From Odobenus rosmarus divergens (lineage: Eukaryota > Chordata > Mammalia > Carnivora > Odobenidae), in NCBI RefSeq assembly GCF_000321225.1, contig NW_004450662.1:2021835-2085834 (forward strand): a stretch of 64,000 nucleotides of DNA, written 5' to 3'. Positions 1 to 14,521 of the stretch are shown here, piece by piece. Position numbers and translations under genes: made by a program. Under the pieces are notes generated by a model, which did no database searches, had not been told where the DNA came from, and worked only from the letters and a program-made list of their open reading frames with translations. Positions within the stretch are counted from its first letter, which is position 1. Every line of letters begins with the position of its first letter.

Positions 1-126
1 AAAAAAAAAAGAGCCATAGAATGGAACCACTGGATAACCAAACTGTAGATGAGGAAAGTGTCTCTTTATAAAATTATTCCTGCTAACAACTAAAAATAAG
101 TTGGGAGATTAAATATCACCATTTTG

Positions 127-739
127 GAATGCAAACTGGTGCAGCTGCTGGGAAAAACAGTATGGAAATTCCTCAAAATGTTAAAAATAGAACTATCATA
201 TGATCCAGCAATTGCACTACTAGATATTTACCCAAAGGATACAAAAATAGTAATTGAAGGGATACAGGCACCCCAGTGTTTATGGCTGCATTGTCTACAA
301 TAGTCAAATTATGGATAGAGCCCAAATGTCCATCAACTTATGAAGAGATACAAAGATGTGGTATCGATATACAAAGGGAATATTATTCACCCAACAAAAA
401 GAATGAAATCTTGCCATTTGCAATGACATGGATGGAACTAGAGAGTATTATGCTAAGCAAAATAAGTCAGTCAGAAAAAAGACAAATACCATACGATTTC
501 AATCATATGTAGAATTTAATAAACAAAACAAACGAACATGATGTGGGGGAGGGGGACGAGAGGGAAACCAAGAAACAGACTCTTAACTAGAGAACAAACT
601 GATGGTTACCGGAGGAGAGGGCACTTGTGATGTGTACCAGATGATGTACATAAGTGTTGAATCACTAAATTCTACATCTGAAACTGATATTACAGTGTAG
701 ATTAGCCAACTGGAATTTAAATTAAAACTTGAAAAAAAA
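127..739 (+). mobile_element. L1 3' fragment, older carnivore/eutherian type
   Basis: This is the end of ORF2 (LPFAMTWMELESIMLSKISQS at about 410-475) and 3' UTR with an A tail at 732-740. A 12-bp duplication ATCACCATTTTG flanks it at 115-126 and 740-751. It is truncated at the 5' end, and the ORF2 remnant carries stops. Confidence 0.85.
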
Positions 740-751
740 ATCACCATTTTG

Positions 752-1265
752 AAAATCTGATGGATTATGGATCTAAATAATAAGCATAAATGTCTGCTAA
801 CATCACAAAGAGAGAGAAGCCCAGACATATTCTGTCCCTTGATTAAACAACAACGCATTACCTATTGTCTTTCCAAAGGGATTGCATCTGAGTCTGATCA
901 AGTCTATGGATCTCGTTTGAACTTCTAGAAATATGAGGACATAAGAACGTATTTAACTGAAACATGAGTTTGCTGTCATCAAAATATGGCTGTGGGAAAC
1001 TCTACAGATCAAACAGTCTTGAGTTTTCAATAGGTAAATTTCAAGCACCTATAATTTAAAAGTCTCCAAAGCATACTAAATTAAAGAAAAACAACAACTG
1101 GGTGAGATTAAGCTATAGTTTCCTAGGATACGTATTTGGGTGATAAAATCATAAAGAAACAGAAAAAAGTGATTCCTACAAAATTCAGAATAGTGGATGC
1201 TTTGGGAATAAAGGAAAGGGCTGGGACTGGGACCGGCAACACGGAGAGGCTTCTGGGGGTACTGG
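752..1265. other. Intergenic, nothing recognised
   Basis: A+T-rich unique DNA without a convincing ORF, exon or repeat that I can name. Confidence 0.5.
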
Positions 1266-1278
1266 CAAAGTTCTATTT

Positions 1279-1472
1279 ATTTTTTTTTAAGATTTTATTT
1301 ATTTGACACAGAGAGACACAGCGAGAGAGGGAACACAAGCAGCGGCAGTGGGAGGCGGAGAAGCGGGCTTCCCGCGGAGCAGTGAGCCCGACGCGGGGCT
1401 CGATCCCAGGACCCTGGGATCATGACCGGAGCCGAAGGCAGACGCTTAACGACTGAGCCACCCAGGCGCCCC
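1279..1472 (-). mobile_element. Can-SINE
   Basis: Antisense tRNA-derived SINE: T-rich head, GGGATCATGACC and GCCACCCAGGCGCCCC end. A 13-bp duplication (CAAAGTTCTATTT) lies at 1266-1278 and 1473-1485. Confidence 0.95.
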
Positions 1473-2106
1473 CAAAGTTCTATTTCTTCACCCAGATGAT
1501 GAAGCAGTATGCAGAGTTTCAGTTATGGGATGACTTCAGTGAGACTGCATCATCACCATTGACCAGGAGTTGAAGAGGAGATCATTGTTTTTTAGTTAAT
1601 TATTACTAGAGGGAAAGAAATGCCCCAAATCCAAATAGTAATATGACATTCATCAGTATCTATGACTGGCAGTGCTGGCTTACAGTTTTTTTATTCCTTT
1701 ACTAAATTCAGTTAAAAATTGGCTGATATTCAGTATTGCAAATATACAGAATAGTGGCCAGAGGAGTAATTTTAAAGCTGATGGTGTTGAGAAAGTACTG
1801 TACTTGAACTATAATAGCAAGCTTTTCAAATCAATCTCTATTTTTATGTAATAGTTTCATAATGATTTTTTGATAAAATTTCAGCCTTATCCTCATTTCC
1901 TAGATCATTTTATGATGGTTAAATTCAGCTTCAGCTGAATAAGATGTTGCTCATTTAGCCTAAAAGGTCTATTTGATGTGTCACTAAAATTCACTTCAAA
2001 AAAACCTTTTTCATTCTTTTTTTCTACCTGCATAACATTCCATTGTGTGGATGTATAATAATTTATTTAGCTATTCCCAACTGGTCCATAGACTTTCTCT
2101 TCTTTC

Positions 2107-2540
2107 TGCCCCCAGCTTTATTGTTTGTTATATGTAACAAACAAAATTATATATATTGAAAATGTACAATGTGATAATTTGCTATCCATGAACATTGTGA
2201 AATGATCACGTAATCAGGTTAATTAGCATATCCATCACCTCACATAATTACCTTTGTGTGTGCACACATGTGTGCATGTATATATATGTGGTGAGAATGC
2301 TTAAGATCTACTATTGTTAACAATCATCACGCTGCTGTACATTATTAGATCCCCAGAACATCATCTTATACCCAAAAGCTTGTACCCTTGGACCAACATC
2401 TTCATTTCTCCCACCCTGAGCCCCTCATAACCACCATTCTAGTTTCTATTTCTATGAGTTTGACTTTTTTCTTTTTAGATTTCACATGTAAATGAGATCA
2501 GTATAAGTTGTTTTCAATCTTGCAATTATCAAGCTATAAA
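2107..2540 (-). mobile_element. Old L1 3' region, antisense
   Basis: The text TGAAATGATCACG...TCAGGTTAATTAGCATATCCATCACCTCACATA is typical of old mammalian L1 3' regions. It is diverged and has no intact frame. Confidence 0.6.
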
Positions 2541-3700
2541 GAACTAGGTGTATTCACCTTTTCACAGATATGCAAGGCTAACTCCACAGAATGACTTGGG
2601 TGAGATCACTAGATCTTTATAATTTTGATAACCACTGTCTAATTTTCCTCTTTACTGATGTATTCACTTACCCTCCAATAGCAATGTCTGAGAGTGTGGC
2701 TTTATTCCAACCTCACCAATTTGGGGGGTGTTATCAGATTCCGATGATTGCCAATCTGTAATGTCAAAATAGTATCTGAGTTTAGTTTCAATTCACATTT
2801 CTCAAATTATAAGTAAGATTCAGCACATTTTATATGCTTAAGAACCATTTTTATTTGTTTTTCTGTGAGCTAATGTTATCATTAACCATCTACCTTTCTT
2901 CTTGAATTGTTAATATTTTTCTAATCAATTTTTAGGATTTCATTGTATCATAGGAAGAGTTAGTCCTCAGTCTGCATTATGAGTTGCAAATATTTTGTAG
3001 CTGGTTGCTTATCTGTTATTTGGACTTTGCTTACGATTTAGTGGTTGGTTCCCCACCCCACCCCCGGCTTCAGAAGTTTTTTAAAATGTAGCCAAACATA
3101 TACAGTTTTTTATGGTTGTATATTTTGAGCCATATCTTGAAAGGCATCCCCCCCAAGACTATAAAAAACCCCCTCCTGTTATCTTTGACACATTAGTGTT
3201 TATATCTTTACTCCTTCTAGGTGGTCAAAGGGCCCTAGATATTGAAACTGGTTTTCATTTATTTTCTTTGTAAATCTGCACAAGTAGCACAATACTTCAC
3301 TTTGAAATGTAAAAATACTTGCCACCTACAAGCATTTTGGGATCCTAGCTGGAACTCAGAGCCTCACTTTTACCTCCTTATTACAGTTTTAAAAAAATCA
3401 ATCTGATAAACCTGGTTGCTCTGTAAGAACGGACTAGAAGGATGCAAGAGTGCATGTGGGAAGATTATGAGTCATTTGTTCCACAAATATTTTGGGGGTG
3501 TTTCCTATGTTCCAAGCCTCCAGATGCTGGGGATACAGTGGTAAATAAAACCAAGTTCTTGCTTTGTTCTAGTCAAGGAATCAAACAAGTGACCAAATAG
3601 TTATGTAAGGTCAGGTAGTGAGAGTTACAATTAAAAAGTAAAGCAGGGGAAAGGTTGGAGAAGGGATGTTGACATTTTCTAAAGATTTAACAGGACTGAG

Positions 3701-3883
3701 GGGCACATGGGTGGCTCAGTCAGTTAAGCATCTGCCTTCAGCTCACGTTATGGTCTCAGGGTCCTGGGATCGAGCCCCACGTCAGGCTCCCTGCTCAGTG
3801 GGGAGTCTGCTTCTCCCCCTCCCTCAGCCTCTCCCCCTGCTTGTGCACGCGCTCTCTCAAATAAATAAATAAAATATTTAAAA
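3701..3883 (+). mobile_element. Can-SINE, interrupted at its 3' flank by an L1
   Basis: Sense copy with body and AAATAAAT tail. Its target duplication is AGATTTAACAGGACTGAG (3683-3700), seen again after the following L1 as AGATTTACCAGGACTGAG (4391-4408). The L1 therefore landed later, inside this right flank. Confidence 0.93.
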
Positions 3884-3900
3884 CAGAGACAGAGAGATTT

Positions 3901-4380
3901 TTTTAATTTTTTTATTGTTATGTTAATCACCATACATTACATCATTAGTTTCAGATGTAGTGTTCCATGATTCATTGTTTGTGCATAACACCCAGTGCTC
4001 CACGCAGAATGTGCCCTCTTTAATACCCATCACCAGGCTCACCCATCCCCCCACCCCCCTCCCCTCTAGAACCCTCAGTTTGTTTTTCAGAGTCCATTGT
4101 CTTTCATGGTTTGTCTCCCCCTCCAACTTACTCCCCTTCATTCTTCCCCTCCTGCTATCTTCTTTTTTTTTCTTAACATATATTGCATTATTTGTTTCAG
4201 AAGTGCAGATCTGTGATTCAACAGTCTTGCACAATTCACAGCGCTCACCATAGCACATACCCTGCCCAAAGTCTATCACCCAGCCACCCCATCCCTCCCC
4301 CCACCACTCCAGCAACCCTCAGTTTGTTTCCTGAGATTAAAAATTCCTGATATCAGTGAGGTCATATGATACATGTCTTT
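3901..4380 (-). mobile_element. Carnivore L1 3' end, antisense
   Basis: Poly(T) start, then the carnivore L1 3' UTR in antisense (words such as CATTACATCATTAGTTT, CACCCAGTGCTCC and CCCTCAGTTTGTTT). A perfect 17-bp duplication CAGAGACAGAGAGATTT lies at 3884-3900 and 4381-4397. It is 5' truncated. Confidence 0.95.
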
Positions 4381-4411
4381 CAGAGACAGAGAGATTTACC
4401 AGGACTGAGAG

Positions 4412-6840
4412 GGTGACATATGAGTGAGCAAGGGGATTGTGGCAAGAAATAAGAGAGAGAGATAAAATGTCGCCTTTGCTCAGATTGGGGAAGATTTTGT
4501 AGGCTGTGGGAGCAGCTTTGGATTTTCTTCAAAGTGTGATGAAAAATCACTGGAGAGTTTTGAGCAGGAGTGCGGCATTTATGTATGATCTGTAAAAGGG
4601 CTCTCTGACTCCCTTATAGAGAATTGACTATAATAGGGCAAGAGTAGAAGCTGGCAAGCCAAAAAATAAGGTTATTGCTTGGACCAGGCAAGAGATGAAG
4701 ACAGATTGGATTATAGTAGTGGCAGTGGACAGAGAAAAATAAACCCACGTGAGAAGTTAGTAGGTAGAATGGAGAAGACTTGCTGTTAGATTCTCTTTGA
4801 GGATGAGGCACAGGGATCTATAAAGAATTATTCCCAGGTTTATCGAGACTCTTAAACTCTGAAGTAGGAGTAGGTTTAGTGAATCAGAAGGATTACGATT
4901 TCATTTTGAGACAGTCTGAAATTATGGTACTTGGGAGCCTTCTGAAGTGGAAGGCTTACTTGTAGACGGGAGTCTGGAACTCAGAATAGGGGTCTGAGAC
5001 AGTTGTAAAATTGCATGTCATCGACATATGGAGCATACCCTAAGCTATAAGAATGGACCCAATTCTTACCCAATCTTAGTGAGTCAGAACTCAACTTGTT
5101 CCTCGCTGCTCACTTACCCAAGGCAAATTAGACAGCTAGTTCTGAATCTGACTTTCTGTCTTCAAAGTCCATTCTAGAAGAGATGGTTACTAACTTCCCA
5201 TCTTTTTGAACACCCAAAGCCAAATGTCAGCCTTATTGAAAGTTAACCCTTGACATGATGCTCCTGGTACCACCCTCACAGCCAGGCTCTTGCCCCTTGA
5301 ATGCCAAAACCACAGCTATAAGCCATAACCCTATGCCTTTCCTAGCCAGATGTCCTTTCCTGTATATGACCCCTATGATGGAAGTTTCTGAGGCCTATCC
5401 TGGTGAAAGGGCCCATGCTGCTTCTGAAATTGTAAGCACTGCACAGGGAGTTAGTGCTTGATGGTTTCTAGGGCCTTAACAGATATGAGCTTCTTTTTTT
5501 CACAAACTTTAATATAATCCGAATACTGATCTTATGAGAGACGACAATTAGTCTCAACATCAGTAACTCACCCAAAGACACATTGTTGGCAAACAGCAGA
5601 GTCAGGATTTGAGCCTATATGTGTCACAAACTTAAGTTTGGGATTAAGGGAGATCCTTTCCAGAGTTCAGTATTGGTGCAGAGGAGTGGGTACTTTCCTA
5701 TCTTTCCCCACTCTAGGAAAAATGGCTCTTTTCACTGACATCTTGCAATTGCACAGTGGTGAGCAAGAAATTTCATCCTATAAGCGAGGAGTCTCAGCAG
5801 CAAGACCGGTGCAATGTCCCCTTGAACCCCTCCCTTCACCCATACGCCATCACATCCACCAAGCGGTGTCTCTCTGGGTGTGAGTTTCTGGCTCACTCAT
5901 GTCTCTGCAGCCACATGATCCACTCTCTTCGCAGTGTGACAGGCTGTTTGACATCTCTGTACTTTTGACATTTCTGTTCCTTTGGGTGCCTGTCCCTACT
6001 CACCTTTTCCAGCTAACACATTGCTAGCCCTCGAAGTCCTGCTCAACCCCCCTTCTTCATGGAAACCTTCCCTGGTCAGGCAGTCAAATTTGAATGTCCC
6101 TCATCTAGATGTCCGCAGCCAACTGTGCTTGATGTCCTTTTGATCTCTTTAACTAGACTTTAACTTCTGTGAGGCCACTGATTCATGTCCTGGTTGCTTG
6201 GCATCTTCTCTTCCTGTGATATTGGCATTTGGTATATGCTTAGAAATTATTTAATTAGAATATCAATAAAAATTTCAATTAGTTGACAACACCTGAGGAC
6301 AAACTAGACAAATTTTACCTTTCCTCACCTTTTTCCTGAAGTTTCCCTTTCCTCCACCACAAAAGGGGTACTCCAGTGGTCCCCCCACATCCAGACTACA
6401 CCTGGAGTCTGAGCTTAGTCCCTGGTGCCTCAGTCTCTGTGAGACAAAGACAAATCTGAAATTATTCTGAGGAGAGTGACCAGGTTAGTGAAGAGAGATA
6501 AAAAGAACTAGATGTCCATGTCCAAATCCTGTCTTGAAATACCTGAAAGATTAAAATGTAGGAGAGAAATTTGATTCTACTTGCAAAGCACAAGGCTTAG
6601 AAATTATATACATGTATATTATATATTATAGTGGACTACGGTATATATTATATTTTAGATTATAATATAGATTATTATGTTATATGTAACAATATATAAA
6701 ATAATAACATGATAAATACAATAATATATAACATAAAATATAACAATATTATATGTTACATATTATAATATATTCTATATAATAGTATAGATTATATAAT
6801 TTGTACCATTGATCTTATCATTCAGGAGAATTTTTAAATA
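4412..6840. other. Intergenic; part is paralogous to 26.3-26.65 kb; AT-rich tract at its end
   Basis: Mostly unique DNA. The stretch 5080-5300 resembles 26380-26570 (both contain TTCAAAGTC...TCT-GAAGA and AAGCCAAAT-T-AGCCTTA). The end, 6600-6815, is a TATA-rich low-complexity tract. No exon was found. Confidence 0.5.
6600..6815. repeat. AT-rich low-complexity tract
   Basis: About 200 bp almost wholly of TATA, ATAT and AATA words with frequent self-complementary stretches. Confidence 0.85.
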
Positions 6841-6860
6841 GATGCTTTGCGGAGCGGGGT

Positions 6861-7060
6861 GGGCACCTGGGTGGCTCAATTGGTTAAGCATCTGCCTTCA
6901 GCTCAGGTCATGATCTCAGGGTCCTGGGATCAAGCCCACATTGGGCTCCCTGCTCAGCGGGGCATCTGCTTCTTTCTCTCCCACCACTCTTCCCCTCTGC
7001 TCATGCTCTCTCTCTCTCTCTCTCTCAAATAAATAAATAAATAAATAATCTAAAAAAATT
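6861..7060 (+). mobile_element. Can-SINE upstream of PATE2
   Basis: Sense copy with GGGCACCTGGGTGGCTCAA start, CT-rich tract and (AAAT)n tail. An imperfect duplication TAGATGCTTTG / TAGATGCCTTA flanks it. It ends about 170 nt before the PATE2 ATG. Confidence 0.95.
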
Positions 7061-7097
7061 AGATGCCTTAGGGGTAGTGAGACAAGTTGGTGGCTTA

Positions 7098-7160
7098 GTC
7101 TGGGAACACTGAGGTACTATCTGTCCCTGAAATTTTATGATTATATGTTTGGATGAATAG
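7098..7160 (+). promoter_or_regulatory. PATE2 upstream segment shared with the PATE2-like gene
   Basis: This holds TCTGGGAACACTG and GAAATTTTATGATTATATG, 70-135 nt before the PATE2 ATG. Matching words occur before the PATE2-like gene at 31629-31690. No canonical TATA box is seen; TTATATG at about 7140 is a weak candidate. Confidence 0.4.
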
Positions 7161-7232
7161 CCCAAGGACAGATCACTGGTGGAGATCAACCAGGACTTTC
7201 CACAGAAAACTGTACATGACAAAAGTTCCAGG

Positions 7233-8474
<1,242 letters not shown>

Positions 8475-10868
8475 TTCTGCATCTTTCTTGGATTGGCTCA
8501 TTCTTCAGCCAACCATCCCCTTTATCTCTTCCCCCAAACTTGTACTTTGATCTTTTTTTCCAACCAATGGTAGAGAGTGAGAAAGCCAGCTGGTGAAAGT
8601 CACAAGGAGAGAGAGTGGAAGGTAGCTGAGTTTCATTAATGATGGAGGACTAGACTAGATTGAAGTTTTGCAAATCCCTGTTGCTCACATCCGGCAGTTT
8701 TGATTTCCTTATGATGGAAATAGGGTTTCCACAAATAGGGTTCGATTTGGAACTGGTTATTTATTATCTCCTATATGGTAATGCAAAGAATTGGGTCAAA
8801 ATAATCCCAAACTCACACTGAGAACTCTGTGACCATGCTTTATGCTCCTCTATATCCACTCCTCTGGTTGGAGTTGAGATTCTCTTTAGATTAGCCCTGA
8901 CATCTCTTGGTGCTCTCCTTTTACCCATGGGTTATGGAGATAAAAGAGGAATAACGCTGGCTTCCCAATTTGTTGGCAACGTGAGCCATATCTTTCTTTG
9001 GTAGAGCTCTTGGAGGAAGGGAATCTCAGGCAGAAAGAACCTGGACGGGCATAGGGATGAGGCATCAAGAAAATTGTAGGGGACTTTCAGTTTGTGGAAA
9101 CTAAGATTTGAGAGACAATTTGGTGTGGGTAAAATTGGCTTGAATTATCAGGGCCCTGGCTGGCCAGGTGGCCATCCAGCTGCAGATTGAATTAGGTGAT
9201 TTAATTGGGAATGGAAACCTTGTGCAAAGATGGCCAGTACTCCTTATAAGAATGAAGGAGCAGGGGAAGAATGAAGGGGAAAATGTGAATAATAAAGCAG
9301 ATGGCATGGTAGTTGAAGATAATAGAATGAACAGAGATACCATGGGTAGTGTTATAGTTAGAAAGTGTCCCCTATAAGATGAAGTTATGAGTAAACGGAG
9401 GGTGTAAGAGAGCAGAAGTTAGTAGTGGTGGGAAGAGAAGCCAGCAGACACTGAGTGAAGTAAATAGGCAGAGATAAATGGAGTAGCACTGATGATGGAG
9501 TGTGGCCAAGGTGGTGAAGCTTCCTTGGGTACAGAATAACTCTGGCATTTCTCTCCTTATGAGGCACACTGAAGTTCCTGGTCCTGGATTTCCATGAGCT
9601 TTTTCCTCCCTCATTAGGCCACATAAAATTTTTAACAGTAAACCAACCACCCCTCTACTTGAGTAATTTGGTGTGCTCTGTCTGCGTCTGAGAATATGAT
9701 CCTATCTGAGGAATTCTCAATTGGGATTTTTATGGAGCCAGAATGAAGAAAGACACGAAGACAACCTTTTGAAAATGGACAAGCAGATTGGAAAAGCCAA
9801 TGTAACATGGATATTTTGAGTTAGGGAAACATGTTTTTATTCCTAGTTGTGTATGGGCTCACTCACCCATTGAATCATTGGGGATGGGAGACATCAGTCT
9901 AGGGGAAAAAAGAGAGAGATCATTGTTTTGCATTGGGTCTCCAAACAGACTTTAAAAATATTTGTGAATCAGTGTTTGGACAAAGCTTGGCTTTGTTGAA
10001 CGAAAAGAGGGTTCTAGTTATAAAATCTTTCCTCGATGGTCCAAGAGTAAATGTTGGCATTCTCAGCATCAGAGCACTGAATTTTTTTTTTTTAATGTAG
10101 TGAATGATTTTCATTTGGTTTTGGTATCCAGCCCAAATCCTCCTACCTGATCAGTGCTTCTGCCATCCAGCTGCATTGAGAGTTGGCTTATGGCATCTCA
10201 TAGCTATTTACTACTCTGTAGATTTGCCCTCTGCCAAATGGGAGCTGCCTTGCCCAGATGCTAAGCTCCCAACGTGAGCAAAGACCTCAGCCAATAAACG
10301 GCTGACTCCTTGCATCAAGATGGGACGAAGTCTGTGGCACATTTTGTGTTTCAGAGCTTTTCCATGAGATTTGGCTAACGCCCATCTCCAGCTGAGACCA
10401 TGTTCTTGTTAACATTTTCTCCCTGACCTCTTTTGCTTCCGTTCCCACCCCCCTCAAAATTGTAAGCTGAGAAGACCAAATGTTTTCCACCATCACTAGG
10501 AATGGAGCTCTAAAACAAGATAAGTTAGGATAGAAAATGAAGTTACATTTTGACACCTAGGAGTGACAGTGTGTACAGGTGTGTAAATGCACTCCTCCTC
10601 GTGACTGAGGAGACTCTTTCTTACTGGGTTTCCTTACTGCCTAGATAAAAGTGCTCCAAGCTTGGAGATTTTCTTTTGGCTCACCCCATCTTGGGATTTT
10701 CTTCTTAGTTCCATTTTCCAACTTGAACAAATGAACACAATAAGACCTAGGTGAAAATTTCTTTATCCACATGATATGACCCCCAAGTATCACTCCTCTG
10801 ATACACACATGCTCTTCTTCCATATCTGCACATAGTGATGCAGGAGAATTTTCTTCACATGTCTTTTA
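8475..10868. other. PATE2 3' flank; 9310-9640 is paralogous to 34525-34850
   Basis: The 3' UTR has no close poly(A) signal; an AATAAA occurs only near 9290. The segment 9310-9640 aligns by eye with 34525-34850 (AGACACTGAGTGA and TGGATTTCCATGAG shared in the same order). Nothing coding was seen. Confidence 0.5.
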
Positions 10869-11061
10869 TTTTTTTAAAAAGATTTTATTATTTATTTAAC
10901 AGAGACACAGCGAGAGAGGGAACACAAGCAGGGGGAGTGGGAGAGGGAGAAGCAGTCTTCCTGCAGAGCAGGGAGCCCGATGCGGGGCTCGATCCCAGGA
11001 CCCTGGGATCATGACCTGAGCTGAAGGCAGATGCTTAACGACTGGGCCACCTAGGAGCCGC
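10869..11061 (-). mobile_element. Can-SINE
   Basis: Antisense copy with AAGATTTTATTATTTATTT, GATCCCAGGACCCTGGGATC and a CCACCTAGGAGCC end. Confidence 0.93.
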
Positions 11062-12308
11062 TTCGCATATCTTTTAAAAGGTGGTAATTTGACTACTAAT
11101 TAAGTGTTAGCTTAGAGTTGACTGGTAAATAATTCATACAACCTTACATATTAAACCAAAATAAATTTCACATGTATTAAAGATTTAAACATAATAAACA
11201 AAAAACCTTACTTTTAAGTACTGTCATGACTATTATTGTTTGACCTCTTAGAGTGTGCTAGACACATGTTAAGTACTTTTCATGTATGATCTCATTTAAT
11301 CTTCACAGCTCCCTATGAAGTAGCTATTATTGTAAGACAATTTAATAGAGGAGAAACCTGAAGAACAGATTGGTTTCCCAGATGCTAACTGGATAAGTTG
11401 ACAAGTCTGGACAAGTCTAGTAATTTGACAAGTGTCACATGGTTTTCCAGTTATTATTGCTGAATAAAAATATTATTGTATTGACTGGTACTATGGTCAC
11501 AGTTCAGAAAGTAGAGTGGGGATAACTTGTCTCTGCTCCATGATGTCTGGGACCTCAACTGGGAAGCCTCAGAGTGCGGAGGTGATTCAAGAACTGGAGA
11601 CTGGAATCATATTGAGGTGTCTTCACTCACATGTCTTTATAGTTGATGCTGGTATAAGTTGTGATGTCACCGGGGGCTGGTGGTCAGAATACCTCCATAC
11701 GGACCCTTCATGTTTCTTGGGCCTCTTCACAGCATGGAGCCTCCAGACTTCTTAAACAGAAGCTTAGGGCTCTAAAGGCAAGTGTGTATTCTCACAAAGT
11801 GGAAATTGCATCACATATTATGGGCTAGCTTTGGAAATCATGCATCATTACTTCCGATACAGTCTATTGCTTACAAGTGAGTCACAAGCCTGGCCAAGTT
11901 CCACTTTTTGATGGGAGCGTAGCAAAGTTATAGAAGAGCTTGTGGTATGGGAGAAATTGTTGCAGCCATCTTCGGAAAATACAGTTTGTTACAACTAGTT
12001 AATGGCGCAGCTTGTGTTGGATCCAATATCTACATAATCCCAAAGTGCTCTTTTATTCTAAGCTCACTATTATATTAAAAATATTTATAAATATTCATAT
12101 AATCTAGTGATAGAGAAGCTTTTCTAATCAGAACATCAATCACAAAACAGGACAAGTTTGATAGATTTGACCACATACAGAAGTGTGTGTGTGGATGGGT
12201 GTGGGTGTGTATGTATGCATGCACATACATCAAAGGGCCAATCGGGAACAACTGGCAATGTCAAGAGCCCATAATTCCTTAAATTGACATGGTGAAGCTT
12301 TATCAATC

Positions 12309-12349
<41 letters not shown>

Positions 12350-12360
12350 TCACAATATAT
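11062..12360. other. Intergenic, nothing recognised
   Basis: Unique A+T-rich DNA ending at a dinucleotide repeat. The open frame at 11516-11755 has no leader, motif or splice context. Confidence 0.4.
12312..12348. repeat. (TG)n microsatellite
   Basis: Nearly uninterrupted TG dinucleotides, about 18 units, at the 5' edge of an L1 fragment. Confidence 0.95.
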
Positions 12361-12362
12361 AT

Positions 12363-12935
12363 AAATATGGAATGGATATATATGAATGGAATATTATTCA
12401 GCCATAAAAAAGAATGAAACCTTGCCATTTACAACAACATGGATGGAACCTGAGGGCATTATGCTAAGTGAAATAAGTCGGACAGAGAGAAAGACAAATA
12501 CCACATGATCTCACATATATGTGGAATCTAAAATCAAAACAAAGAAAACCCACGAAAACAACAAAACAAGCTCATAGATGCAAAGAACAAGAAAGTAGAT
12601 TGGTGGTTGCCAGAGGTAGAGGGTAGGGGATGGATGAAACGGATGAAGGGAATCAAAAGCTACAAACTTCCAGTTACAAAATAAGTAACTCACGGAGATC
12701 TAATGTACAGCATGGTGACTGCAGTTAATGATACTGTTTTGCATATTTGAAAGTTGCTAAGAGAGTAAATCCTAAAGGTTCTCATTACAAGAAAAAAATT
12801 GTGTATGTGGTGATGGATATTAATTAAACTTATTGTAGTGATCATTTCGCAATATATACAAATATTGAATCATGATGTTTTACACCTGAGACTAGTATAA
12901 TTTTGTATGTCAATTATACCTCAATTAAAAACAAA
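12363..12935 (+). mobile_element. L1 3' fragment, older type
   Basis: Sense end of ORF2 (ATTATTCAGCCATAAAAAAG and CATGGATGGAACCTGAGGGC) plus a 3' UTR ending in a weak A-rich tail (ATTATACCTCAATTAAAAAC). Confidence 0.85.
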
Positions 12936-13135
12936 TCACAAGAAAATAATTTTAATTTGAGGGGAAAGAATGAGACAAGATAAAAAAAATACACATGAGG
13001 AAACAAGCTTTATGGCAGTGTTGGTAATAAAAGTCAAAAAGTAGAAACAATCAGGATTGCCTAAATCAAATATGATACATCCATATACTGAAATACCATG
13101 CATCCTTAGAAGTGATATAATATCAATACAAATTT

Positions 13136-13312
13136 TGTTTTGTTTTGTTTTTTAATTTGAGAGAGAGAGAGAGAGAGCACAGAGGGAGAGTGAGAGGGAG
13201 AAGTTAACTCCCTGCCGAGCAGGGAGCCCAATACAGGGCTTGATCCCAGGACCCGGAGATCATGACCAGAGCCAAAGGCAGATGCTTAACTGACTGAGCC
13301 CCCAGGTGCCCC
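13136..13312 (-). mobile_element. Can-SINE
   Basis: Antisense copy with a perfect 13-bp duplication TCAATACAAATTT at 13123-13135 and 13313-13325. Confidence 0.95.
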
Positions 13313-13325
13313 TCAATACAAATTT

Positions 13326-14520
13326 ATTGATTTGAAAACATGTTAGAATATGTTCAGTAAAAAAAAAGGTTTTTAAAACAGTTTAGTTTAATTCCATTTT
13401 CATTTAAAATCTATTATCTACCTACCTCTCTCTCAATCAACTTTTTTTATTCATCAAATTTTAATAGTGGAAAATTGTACATTATTAATGCATTATCTAT
13501 TTAATGTAATGTAGTTTTAAGCATTGAGTGATACACTTTTCTAGCATAAGTTTATTTTCTTTTCCTATGAAAGTAAAGCCATGGAGAAAGTTTCAGAGAA
13601 TCAATATAAAACGACCTTAGAGCAACCCAGATGTTGGAATTAACAGACAAGGAATTTAAATTCCTATTATATTGTCAAGAACTTATAGCAAAAGAGAAAC
13701 ATGAATGAACAGTAGGGAATCTCAACAGAGGGGTGAAAAAATATAATAAGGAACCATTTGACCAAAAATCTCCTATAATAGTAATATGATAGGTACTCTA
13801 CATTTTTGTCCTTCCTTCTTTTTTTTTTCTTTTCTTTTCTTTTCTTTTTTTAATGGGCTAGGTGCCCCCCTGCTCATACCAATTCTAGAGGGGATAGAAA
13901 CAAGAGGGCAGCAGGTGCAGGAAGAAGCAACATGCTCAGGAGCTGGTCCATCTGAACACACAGGCGGACTCCCTGGGAGCCCTCCCAGGGTTCTGACATT
14001 TCAGGGCAGTCTGTGTGTGTCTTGTCCCCCAAAACAGAAGCTTGATTTTTATTTTTAAAATTAAATAAAGGATATAAATAATTTAAATAGGAATACACTA
14101 TATTATTCAGTGAATCAGAGACATCAAAGTAGAAGATTGTTTAGCTTTCTTTTCAGTTATGATACTGCTGGCAATCTGCTAGGCTTGGTAAAAACAGATA
14201 ATAAAATCATCACTCATGTCGCAAGCATAGCAAAGGTACCGATGAAAGACCAGTCAATAATACAAAACCCTGGAACTACCAAAATTTTTCCTCAGTTCCA
14301 TTTATCATTGTATAGGTATGTATAAAGCCAACTCACACCAACTTCAGTATCATTTTTATTGCTATAAGAGCCAGATAATAATTTAAAGTATTTTGAGCAC
14401 TTTCCAAGTGCTTAGCAATGTACATACATCTCATCTCAACCTTCTAAAACACAGATGGGTATTTTCATCGTCTTTACTACCCAGATGCAGAAACTGAGTC
14501 TTACAGATACAGAAGTTTTC
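13326..14520. other. Intergenic, nothing recognised
   Basis: Unique DNA with a pyrimidine-rich TTTTC run at about 13810-13850. Frames at 13786-14098 and 14110-14325 lack motifs and splice context. Confidence 0.4.
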
Positions 14521-14521
14521 T

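Noticed and set aside
3960..4315. 97-aa and 130-aa frames on opposite strands
   Set aside because: Both lie in the L1 3' UTR copy and recur with other L1 copies at 38461 and 60362.
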